From positions 1 through 5,490 of the forward strand of contig JANXPK010000807.1 in the NCBI GenBank assembly GCA_025357355.1: 5,490 bases of DNA, read 5' to 3'. How positions within the stretch are numbered: position 1 is the stretch's first letter; every line of letters begins with the position of its first letter. A program made the translations under genes and the position numbers. Under the pieces are notes generated by a model. That model searched no databases, was not told where the DNA came from, and saw nothing but the letters and a program-made list of their open reading frames with translations. This document shows positions 1-4,877 of the stretch, piece by piece. The DNA is from Rhodobacterales bacterium. Lineage in GTDB: Bacteria > Pseudomonadota > Alphaproteobacteria > Rhodobacterales > Rhodobacteraceae.

Positions 1-259
1 CGATGTTGCGCGTGCCGCCCGACCCCGCGCCCGAACTGTCCAGCGCTTCGTGCATGGCAGCGAGGACCGCCGGATGCTGGCCCATGCCTAGATAGTCGTT
101 GCCGCACCAGATCACGATTTCCCGCGTGGTGCCGTCCTCACGGTGCCAGTCAGCTTTGGGAAATGCCCCCATCGTCCGCTCGACATCGATGAAGGTGCGG
201 TAGCGGCCTTCGTCATGCAGACGGTTCAAGGCGTTGTCCAAAGCGGCATCATAGGTCAT
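1..259 (-). CDS. hemA: 5-aminolevulinate synthase, N-terminal 86 residues (runs off left edge)
   Basis: This is the start of the PLP-dependent enzyme that condenses glycine and succinyl-CoA to 5-aminolevulinate, CO2 and CoA, the first step of haem and bacteriochlorophyll synthesis by the C4 (Shemin) route, in the cytoplasm. The visible part contains the family hallmarks EGRYRTFID (residues 17-25), WCGNDYLGMGQHP (51-63) and GAGSGGTRNI (77-86). Residues described as substrate-binding in the Rhodobacter capsulatus enzyme fall at the same numbers: Arg21, Thr83 and Asn85 (succinyl-CoA) and Asn54 (glycine). The family is about 400 residues long, so roughly four fifths lie outside the window. The ATG at 259-257 is chosen because a GGAGA Shine-Dalgarno (267-271) sits 7 nt upstream and the N-terminus aligns from residue 1 with Rhodobacter HemA. 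An FNR-type box lies 53 nt upstream of the start. Identity is very secure. Confidence 0.97.
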   Translation of the reverse strand, partial: MTYDAALDNALNRLHDEGRYRTFIDVERTMGAFPKADWHREDGTTREIVIWCGNDYLGMGQHPAVLAAMHEALDSSGAGSGGTRNI

Positions 260-284
260 CTAGACATCTCCATCAGGCACTCGC

Positions 285-326
285 ACCCTAGACCTTGGTG
301 CCAAGCTTTTCGTTGACCTGCATCAA
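285..326 (-). promoter_or_regulatory. Probable FNR/FnrL-controlled hemA promoter
   Basis: Read on the minus strand, positions 326-313 are TTGATGCAGGTCAA, which matches the FNR consensus TTGAT-N4-ATCAA at nine of ten defined positions. Its centre (319/320) would be at -41.5, the class II activator position, if transcription began near 278. A plausible -10, TAGGGT (290-285), lies 6 nt before that point. A short inverted repeat CTTGG-CA-CCAAG (305-294) sits between the box and the -10. FnrL activation of hemA under low oxygen is known in Rhodobacter sphaeroides, so context and sequence agree. The box is seen; the start site and -10 are inferred. Confidence 0.72.
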
Positions 327-329
327 AAG

Positions 330-359
330 GCGGCAAAACGGAACTGGGCATTTTGCCGC
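330..359 (-). terminator. Perfect 9-bp hairpin between the small secreted-protein gene and hemA
   Basis: GCGGCAAAA (330-338) and TTTTGCCGC (351-359) form an uninterrupted 9-bp stem around a 12-nt loop. On the minus strand the stem is followed by CCTTTT, so it can act as a weak intrinsic terminator for the gene ending at 391, separating it from the hemA promoter. The T run is short and the stem has four A-T pairs next to the loop, so attenuation or a protein-binding role is also possible. Confidence 0.5.
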
Positions 360-390
360 GACCCCTGCAACAGACCAAGGTCGGATCAAC

Positions 391-783
391 TCACGCCGGA
401 CCAACCTCCAGAACCACAACACAGGCATCACCCCCCTTGCGCTTGGCATTGCAGCCTTTCAACGCCGCCGCTGCGGCCGTTTCTGCGTCGGGCAACTCGC
501 CAATCGCCAGTACGGACGCCGGAAATGTTCCGCCCCGCACCAGTCCCTCCTTCGGCGCAACCGCCATCGCACTGTACCCTTTGGGGCTCGTGATGAACAG
601 CTTCAGCGCCTCGGTGTTGGTCTCCACCAGTCGCAGCACTTTCAACTCGTCAGCGTTCAAAAAGGCATAAGGATGTACTGTCACCTTGCGCCCCTGCAAC
701 AGCTTGACTTCCGTCGGTACCGTTTCAGCCAGCACGCTGCCTGCCAGAAGTGCAACCAAAGCCAGTCCGGTGATGATACGCAT
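391..783 (-). CDS. Small exported protein of unknown function next to hemA
   Basis: This encodes 130 residues that I cannot assign to a characterised family. Residues 1-19 are a clear Sec signal peptide: Arg at 2, a hydrophobic core rich in Leu, Ala and Val, and a cleavage site after SVLA. No membrane segment follows, so the mature protein of about 111 residues is probably periplasmic or secreted. The C-terminus contains an Ala-rich helix and two cysteines (Cys111 in the GCNAKR segment and Cys121 before a VVVLEV strand) that could form a disulfide in the periplasm. The ATG at 783-781 is preceded by GGAGA (790-794) with 6 nt spacing. From memory, similar small proteins beside hemA in Rhodobacterales are sometimes annotated '5-aminolevulinic acid synthase'; nothing in this sequence resembles a PLP enzyme, so that name would be a neighbour artefact. 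It points the same way as hemA, 131 bp upstream, but a hairpin and a separate hemA promoter lie between. Confidence 0.88.
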   Translation of the reverse strand: MRIITGLALVALLAGSVLAETVPTEVKLLQGRKVTVHPYAFLNADELKVLRLVETNTEALKLFITSPKGYSAMAVAPKEGLVRGGTFPASVLAIGELPDAETAAAAALKGCNAKRKGGDACVVVLEVGPA

Positions 784-832
784 TCAAGTTCTCCGCATGA
801 TTTCGCACGCTTCTAGCCCAAGCCCGTCGCAC

Positions 833-860
833 TGGACAGTCCCCACGCTCCTGCTAGGCT
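833..860 (+). promoter_or_regulatory. Candidate sigma-70 promoter for the M20 peptidase-GNAT operon
   Basis: In the 108-bp divergent gap, TGGACA (833-838, five of six matches to the -35 consensus) is separated by 16 bp from TAGGCT (855-860, three of six to the -10 consensus). Transcription would begin near 867, about 25 nt before the ATG, leaving room for the GGAGA ribosome binding site at 881-885. I found no equally clear promoter for the divergent gene in the other direction. Confidence 0.45.
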
Positions 861-891
861 CCACCCTGCCGATCACAATTGGAGATGCCCC

Positions 892-2262
892 ATGTCGCTT
901 GACGCCGTCCTGTCGCACATCGACGCCACCCTGCCGCAGGCGCTTGACCGCCTCATGGACCTTCTGCGCATTCCCTCGATCTCGACCGACCCCGCCTTCA
1001 AGCCCGACTGTGCCCGCGCGGCGGACTGGCTGGTCAGCGAACTGAGCTCACTTGGCTTCCAAGCCTCGTCACGCCCGACGCCGGGCCATCCGATGGTTGT
1101 CGCCCATGGCGGCACCGGGTCGGCGCATCTGTTGTTCTACGGCCACTACGATGTCCAGCCGGTCGATCCGCTGTCCCTTTGGTCCCGCGATCCCTTTGAC
1201 CCCGAATTGCAAGACACCCCCAGGGGCAAGGTGATCCGGGCGCGCGGCTCCTCGGATGACAAAGGCCAACTGATGACCTTTGTCGAGGCGTGCCGTGCCT
1301 GGAAAGCCGTCAAGGGTACCCTGCCCGGCAAACTGACGCTGTTCTTCGAAGGCGAAGAAGAATCCGGTTCGCCCTCGCTCGTCCCGTTCCTGCAGACCAA
1401 CGCAGCCGAGTTGAAGGCTGATATCGCCCTGATCTGCGACACCGGGCTTTACGACGACAAGACCCCCGCCATCACCACCATGCTGCGCGGCCTTCTGGGC
1501 GAGGAATTGACGATCCACGCCGCCAACAAGGACCTGCATTCCGGCATATTCGGCGGTGCTGCCGCCAATCCGATCCGCATCCTGTCCAAGATCCTCGCCA
1601 ACATGACTGACGCCAAGGGTCGCGTCACCATCCCGCACTTCTACGACGGCGCCACCGAACTGCCCGACGCGATCCGTGCCCAATGGCAATCGCTTTCCTT
1701 TGACCACGCGAAATTCCTTGGCGATGTCGGCCTTTCCATCCCGGCAGGCGAGCAAGACCGTACCCCGCTGGAAATGCTGTGGTCGCGCCCTACTGCCGAG
1801 ATCAACGGCATCTGGGGTGGCTATACCGGCGACGGCTTCAAGACCGTCCTGCCGGCCGAAGCTCATGCCAAAGTCTCGTTTCGGCTGGTGGGCGATCAGG
1901 ACCCTTTCGCCATCCGCACCCATTTCCGCAAATGGGTCGAGGATCAGCTGCCCGCCGATTGCAGCGCCACATGGCACGGCCATGGCAATTTTCCCGCAGG
2001 TGCCATGTCCATCGCCAACCCTGCGTTCGAGGCGGCGCGCCAAGCCTTGACCGACGAATGGCAGGTCCCCGCCGCCTATATCGGCTGCGGCGGCTCGATC
2101 CCGATTGCGGGCTATTTCAAGACCTATCTCGCCATGGACGCGATGCTGATCGGTTTTGGCCGCGACGATGATCAGATCCACTCGCCAAACGAGAAATATG
2201 ACCTCGAATGCTTCCACAAGGGCATCAGGTCCTGGGCACGCATCCTGGCCCGGCTGACATGA
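892..2262 (+). CDS. M20-family metallohydrolase, carnosinase/PepV-like dipeptidase type
   Basis: The 456-residue length is usual for the family. It is a cytoplasmic di-zinc (or di-manganese) hydrolase expected to cleave dipeptides or related amide bonds. By analogy with PepV and human CNDP2 the full active site is present: HYD at 85-87 (metal ligand His85, Asp87), SDDKG with bridging Asp122, EEESG with catalytic Glu156 and metal ligand Glu157, Asp183 in the ICDTGL segment, and C-terminal His430 in IHSPNEK. The inserted dimerisation (lid) domain at about 195-320 carries DLHSGIFGG, whose His216 corresponds to the conserved substrate-contacting histidine. There is no signal peptide. The start is fixed by GGAGA (881-885), 6 nt upstream. 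The stop overlaps the start of the following acetyltransferase gene. M20 also contains DapE, ArgE and carbamoylases; the SDDKG/EEESG/IHSPNEK combination favours the dipeptidase branch, but the substrate cannot be told from sequence. Confidence 0.93.
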   Translation: MSLDAVLSHIDATLPQALDRLMDLLRIPSISTDPAFKPDCARAADWLVSELSSLGFQASSRPTPGHPMVVAHGGTGSAHLLFYGHYDVQPVDPLSLWSRDPFDPELQDTPRGKVIRARGSSDDKGQLMTFVEACRAWKAVKGTLPGKLTLFFEGEEESGSPSLVPFLQTNAAELKADIALICDTGLYDDKTPAITTMLRGLLGEELTIHAANKDLHSGIFGGAAANPIRILSKILANMTDAKGRVTIPHFYDGATELPDAIRAQWQSLSFDHAKFLGDVGLSIPAGEQDRTPLEMLWSRPTAEINGIWGGYTGDGFKTVLPAEAHAKVSFRLVGDQDPFAIRTHFRKWVEDQLPADCSATWHGHGNFPAGAMSIANPAFEAARQALTDEWQVPAAYIGCGGSIPIAGYFKTYLAMDAMLIGFGRDDDQIHSPNEKYDLECFHKGIRSWARILARLT

Positions 2263-2699
2263 TCATCCGCGACGCAGAACCCGGCGATCACGCGGGCTGG
2301 CTGACCCTGTGGCAAGGCTTTCTCGACTACTACGCCACTACCTTGCCTGCCGCAGTCACGGACCACACCTGGGCGCGCCTGATGGACCAAGGCTGCACGA
2401 TGAAGATGCGGCTGGCCATCCGCGATGACCGGCCCGCAGGCTTTGCCATTCACCAGCATCACCCCTCGACCGGGATCATGGGCGACGACTGCTATCTGGA
2501 GGATCTGTTCGTGGCCCCCTCTGCGCGTGGTCAGGGCATCGGTCGCGCCCTGATCGAGGATCTGATGGCCCTCGCCCGTGACCGTGGCTGGCATAGGCTC
2601 TACTGGCACACCAACGCCGACAACACCGACGCGCGCCGCCTTTATGACCGCTTCGTGCCCAGCGACGGCCATATCCGCTACCGGCTTGGCCTGAACTGA
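2259..2699 (+). CDS. GNAT-family N-acetyltransferase
   Basis: This 146-residue protein covers a single GNAT domain that transfers an acetyl group from acetyl-CoA to an amine. Motif A is clear: strand LEDLFVAP (80-87) is followed by the pyrophosphate-binding loop RGQGIG (90-95, fitting Q/R-x-x-G-x-G) and helix RALIEDLM. Motif B is HTNADNTDARRLYDRF (117-132), with Asn119/Asn122 and Tyr129 in the usual positions. The overall pattern resembles small diamine or amino-acid acetyltransferases, but the substrate is unknown. The start is ATG at 2259, which overlaps the upstream stop as ATGA; an in-frame start at 2208 would lie deep inside the peptidase gene and add 17 residues with no homology to the fold. 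No Shine-Dalgarno precedes 2259, so translation is probably coupled by re-initiation. A substrate link with the peptidase is plausible but inferred. Confidence 0.93.
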   Translation: MIIRDAEPGDHAGWLTLWQGFLDYYATTLPAAVTDHTWARLMDQGCTMKMRLAIRDDRPAGFAIHQHHPSTGIMGDDCYLEDLFVAPSARGQGIGRALIEDLMALARDRGWHRLYWHTNADNTDARRLYDRFVPSDGHIRYRLGLN

Positions 2700-2725
2700 A
2701 ACGGGGGCCCTGATGGCCCCCGTTT
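2699..2725 (+). terminator. Strong bidirectional intrinsic terminator
   Basis: AAACGGGGGCC (2699-2709) pairs perfectly with GGCCCCCGTTT (2715-2725) around a CTGAT loop, giving an 11-bp stem that starts in the last base of the GNAT stop codon. The symmetric A and T ends mean it reads as a terminator on both strands. It lies between two convergent genes (GNAT ending at 2699, DUF1344 gene ending at 2749), so it probably serves both. Confidence 0.88.
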
Positions 2726-2748
2726 GTCGTCAATCCCATTCAGCCGGA

Positions 2749-3057
2749 TCAGGCCGCCTTCATGGCGACAACATCCTTGTACTTGCCCTTGTAGGCCCAG
2801 GTGATCATCACCTTCTCGCCAACTTTGAAGCCTTTCAGCGAAAAGCCCTTCGGCAGATGGTACTTCCAGCCGTCCGACAACACCACATAAAGCGATGTGG
2901 CCTTGATCTTCGTCAGCGTGCCAGTGGTGTCGGTTGTCGCAGGCGTGGTCGTGGTGGTCGTGGCTGTGGTCGTCGTGGCGGTCGTGGTGTCCGCAAAGGC
3001 GGCCCCGCCGAAGGTCATGCTGGCAGCAACGATGAGAGGAAGGAATTTCGAACGCAT
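2749..3057 (-). CDS. Exported DUF1344-like protein with threonine-rich tether
   Basis: The 102-residue product has three parts. Residues 1-22 are a Sec signal peptide (basic start MRSK, hydrophobic core, cleavage after AFA). Residues 24-45 are a low-complexity segment in which 17 of 22 residues are Thr, the rest being Ala, Pro and Asp. Residues 46-98 are a small beta-rich domain with the DUF1344 pattern: G-T-L-x-x-I start, a D-G-x-x-Y-x-L-P-x-GF-x-L core (62-74) and VGEKVMITW (79-87). Molecular function is unknown; a periplasmic or extracellular location is expected. The ATG has a GGAGA site (3067-3071) 9 nt upstream. A paralogue with the same core lies upstream at 3425-3700 in the same direction. 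The Thr codons are a mix of ACC, ACG, ACA and ACT, which suggests selection for the protein segment rather than simple triplet slippage. Confidence 0.9.
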   Translation of the reverse strand: MRSKFLPLIVAASMTFGGAAFADTTTATTTTATTTTTTPATTDTTGTLTKIKATSLYVVLSDGWKYHLPKGFSLKGFKVGEKVMITWAYKGKYKDVVAMKAA

Positions 3058-3369
3058 GTCTTGTTTTCTCCGATGGCTGAAAGGCCGATGTTCTGCGACA
3101 CCAGTCCAGTAGTCTCACAGGGCACTCCGGGCCGGTCGGGTCGGCGACGCTCGCGGTCGCCCGGCTGGCTCTGGCCTTGCATTCCGGGTGATAGCCCGGG
3201 CGCCGTTTTCCAGTAAGGGGGGGGCACAATATGGTGATCGGTCGTGCAAAACTGTGATTTGCAATGGCACCTTCAAAGGCTGCCCAGCCCAAAAACCCTC
3301 GTGGGCCTCCTCCCGGCTTGCCTCGCACCGACTGCAGTTTCATTGGCCAGAACCCACTGTCCCAAGCGG
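3058..3369. other. Structured non-coding region between the DUF1344 genes
   Basis: I find no credible gene here. It serves as the 5' region of the DUF1344 gene starting at 3057, but I could not pick a convincing -35/-10 pair on the minus strand. It contains a bulged GC-rich hairpin (GCCG 3131-3134 with CGGC 3162-3165, enclosing GGCGAC 3143-3148 with GTCGCC 3156-3161), a second short hairpin (CCGGG 3184-3188 with CCCGG 3195-3199), a run of eight G (3217-3224) and an inverted repeat TGCAAA-N7-TTTGCA (3245-3263). Long open frames crossing it on either strand have no recognisable product. Confidence 0.55.
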
Positions 3370-3393
3370 AAAACAGGGGCCCTCCGGCCCCTG
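3370..3393 (-). terminator. Intrinsic terminator of the upstream DUF1344 gene
   Basis: On the minus strand CAGGGGCC, loop GGAG, GGCCCCTG is followed directly by TTTT (3373-3370). The 8-bp perfect GC-rich stem begins 32 nt after the stop codon of the gene ending at 3425. It indicates that the two DUF1344 genes are transcribed separately despite sharing orientation. Confidence 0.82.
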
Positions 3394-3424
3394 CATTCCC
3401 ATCGTCGATCACGGTCGCGCTGCC

Positions 3425-3700
3425 TTACGACAGCGTCATTTGGTCGACCAGCAGATAGTTCGTGCCGATCGGGGTGTAGTTGATCGTGACCTTGTCGCCC
3501 AAAGCGAATGCGTTCAGGTCGAAACCCGGAGGCACATTGTAGGTGTTTTGGTCCATCAACGTGACCTGACCATCCTTGAGGTCAATCGAATAGATGAAGC
3601 CGGTGTCGACCTGCATGACCGGCGCAGGCGAGGCCAGAGCGGCGGTGCCCAGCCCAAGGGAAGCCACGATCAACAGGGCGGAAGTTGTGTTCACGCGCAT
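3425..3700 (-). CDS. Exported DUF1344-like protein, second copy
   Basis: The product is 91 residues long. Residues 1-23 form a Sec signal peptide ending ALA, followed by a short linker (24-33) and one DUF1344-type beta domain (about 34-90). The core Y-N-V-P-P-GF-D-L-N-A-F-x-L-G-D-K-V-T-I-N-Y (54-75) aligns with the downstream paralogue: both have Y-x-[LV]-P-x-GF-x-L-x-x-F-x-[VL]-G-[ED]-KV-x-I. It lacks the threonine-rich tether of that copy. Function is unknown and a periplasmic location is expected. The ATG at 3700-3698 has GGAGA (3707-3711) 6 nt upstream. Its own terminator lies at 3370-3393. A symmetric element at 3720-3740 just upstream may be part of its promoter. Confidence 0.9.
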   Translation of the reverse strand: MRVNTTSALLIVASLGLGTAALASPAPVMQVDTGFIYSIDLKDGQVTLMDQNTYNVPPGFDLNAFALGDKVTINYTPIGTNYLLVDQMTLS

Positions 3701-3719
3701 GATAAGTCTCCATCAAAGC

Positions 3720-3740
3720 CATGGCTCAATCCTAGCCATG
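3720..3740. repeat. Inverted repeat upstream of the second DUF1344 gene
   Basis: CATGGCT (3720-3726) and AGCCATG (3734-3740) form a perfect 7-bp inverted repeat around a 7-nt centre. On the minus strand the centre contains TAGGAT (3733-3728), four of six matches to a -10 element, about 28 nt before the start codon. It could be an operator over the promoter or a 5'-leader hairpin. No -35 is evident at the proper distance. Confidence 0.4.
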
Positions 3741-4007
3741 TTGCGTGCGCGGCCATGCTGACTTGTCGTGTCGACAGTTGGTCTGCCCGGCAAGCCATTG
3801 CCCGCGCCACCTATCACCTAGGGTCGCCACGCAGGCTTCGCCACCCGCGAAACCGTGAGCGGCGCGTGATGGGCAAGAACCGGCCAAATCATTGAAACGC
3901 ATGGGCTAAATCTGGCTTTTTGTCCCCAGATCGCCAATTTGTTACCGACGGAAATCGCCAGAATTTGCGTCAACACACTGGCCCGAAGGCGTAGCAATGG
4001 GGGAAAC
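3741..4007. other. Non-coding gap between tRNA-Asp and the DUF1344 gene
   Basis: I see no gene in this stretch. Open frames on both strands are unlike any family I know, and one merely reads through the tRNA. On the minus strand, downstream of the tRNA, there is a small GCC-TTCG-GGC hairpin (3990-3981) and an inverted repeat ATCTGG-N10-CCAGAT (3931-3910) with a TTT end; either may stop tRNA transcription, though neither is a textbook terminator. TTCGC-N5-GCGAA (3837-3851) is another short stem. Confidence 0.45.
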
Positions 4008-4084
4008 TGGCGCGGTGGACGGGGCTCGAACCCGCGACCCCCGGCGTGACAGGCCGGTACTCTAACCAACTGAGCTACCACCGC
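4008..4084 (-). tRNA. tRNA-Asp (anticodon GTC)
   Basis: The minus strand folds as a complete cloverleaf: acceptor stem GCGGTGG (4084-4078) with CCACCGC (4018-4012), D arm beginning GCTCAGTTGG, anticodon stem CCGGC/GCCGG around loop CTGTCAC (anticodon GTC), variable loop GGGTC, and T arm GCGGG-TTCGAGC-CCCGT. The discriminator is G and the CCA end is encoded (4010-4008), giving 77 nt. GTC with a G discriminator identifies aspartate. Confidence 0.97.
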
Positions 4085-4116
4085 CAAGCTGCCCGGGCCC
4101 GCCCGAACGTGTGGGG

Positions 4117-4145
4117 GTATTACGGAAGCCGCGCGGCGCCGTCAA
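4117..4145 (-). promoter_or_regulatory. Sigma-70-type promoter for tRNA-Asp
   Basis: On the minus strand TTGACG (4145-4140, five of six to the -35 consensus) is followed after exactly 17 bp by TAATAC (4122-4117, three of six to the -10 consensus). The next bases, CCCCCACACG, form a GC-rich discriminator as is common for stable-RNA promoters under stringent control. Transcription from near 4110 would give a leader of about 26 nt before the mature tRNA. The -35 hexamer lies in the loop of an inverted repeat, CGGCGC-CGTCAA-GCGCCG (4134-4151). Confidence 0.65.
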
Positions 4146-4178
4146 GCGCCGCTGGAAACATTTCCATTACGGGCGGCC

Positions 4179-4877
4179 TTATGAGGTCAGCAGGAAATCC
4201 CCGTCGTTGATATCGGCCACATGCCAGCCCACCAGCATCAGCGTATCGTGGTGGCCAAAGTTCAACAGCACGCCGCCTGTCTTCTGCACCATAGTCATCG
4301 CATCATGCATCGCCTGGGTCACTGCGATCAGGTCATCAGAGGCGATATCTCCGGTATGGGTGAAATCGGTGATCTTGTCGGCACCGTCCCCGGCTGCGAA
4401 GACGAAATGGTCAGCCCCCCCGGCGCCGGTCTCCACATCCTTGCCCGTCCCGCCAGAGATGTAATCGCCGCCCAGCCCGCCCTTGATCGTGTCGGCACCG
4501 CCCCCGCCCACCAGAAGGTCGGCCTTGGCCGAACCGATGACCAGATCATCGCCCCCAACCACCGACAGAACCGCCGCTGCAACACCGCCAAAGTGAAAGA
4601 CAGTGTACAATGTCGCGGCCGAAGTCGACAATCCGGTGATGTCGATCAGATCCTTGCCCTTGGCGTTGAAGGTGTCGATCTCGGTGATGGTGCCACCCGT
4701 CACGGCATCGCCCGCATAGGTCAATCCGGTGCCGATCATCGTCACCTTGTTGCCATTGGCATCGGTGAGGACCAGATGAGTTGTGGTCGTCGTCGTCGGC
4801 GTCAGTGTCGAGCCATCAATGATCGAGCCCAGTTCGCCAAGGTCACCCAAGGCGTTGTGGTAGGTAATTGTTGCCAT
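4179..4877 (-). CDS. Small RTX-type calcium-binding protein, probably exported by a type I system
   Basis: The product has 232 residues and no N-terminal signal peptide. A Thr-rich patch (about 26-33) precedes a beta-rich module (34-105) with a GLTYAGDAVTGGTITEI stretch, a pattern common in alphaproteobacterial RTX proteins. Residues 108-156 hold about five nonapeptide units of the G-G-x-G-x-D-x-[LIV]-x type (for example GGGGADTIKG and GGLGGDYISG) that fold as a calcium-binding beta roll. The segment after them, HFVFAAGDGADKITDF (157-172), resembles the flanking region of serralysin-type C-termini. The last 25 residues (DTLMLVGWHVADINDGDFLL) fit a C-terminal type I secretion signal. No catalytic domain is visible, so activity is unknown. 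AGGAGA (4890-4885) lies 7 nt before the ATG. No ABC exporter or TolC-like gene is in the window. It sits alone between two tRNA genes on the same strand. Confidence 0.9.
   Translation of the reverse strand: MATITYHNALGDLGELGSIIDGSTLTPTTTTTTHLVLTDANGNKVTMIGTGLTYAGDAVTGGTITEIDTFNAKGKDLIDITGLSTSAATLYTVFHFGGVAAAVLSVVGGDDLVIGSAKADLLVGGGGADTIKGGLGGDYISGGTGKDVETGAGGADHFVFAAGDGADKITDFTHTGDIASDDLIAVTQAMHDAMTMVQKTGGVLLNFGHHDTLMLVGWHVADINDGDFLLTS

Noticed and set aside
295..816. Plus-strand open frames across the small exported-protein gene
   Set aside because: They oppose a gene with a signal peptide and a well-placed ribosome binding site, and their translations are Arg/Gln/His-rich and domain-free.
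1069..2217. Long open frame antisense to the M20 peptidase
   Set aside because: It is the mirror of a GC-rich gene whose active-site motifs are intact on the plus strand; its translation shows no recognisable domain.
2208..2258. Upstream ATG at 2208 as the GNAT start
   Set aside because: It lies 54 nt inside the peptidase gene and adds residues outside the GNAT fold; the ATGA overlap at 2259 begins exactly at the first GNAT strand (MIIRDAEP).
3568..3590. TTGAGGTCAA as a second FNR-like site
   Set aside because: The half sites are too close together for FNR and the sequence lies inside a coding region.
3188..3895. 235-codon plus-strand frame across the second DUF1344 gene
   Set aside because: It runs antisense through the DUF1344 gene and its terminator, and the product resembles no known family.
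3818..4087. Minus-strand frame with a QLVRVPACHAGGRGFEPRPP-like product
   Set aside because: This is the well-known spurious translation of a tRNA gene, here tRNA-Asp.
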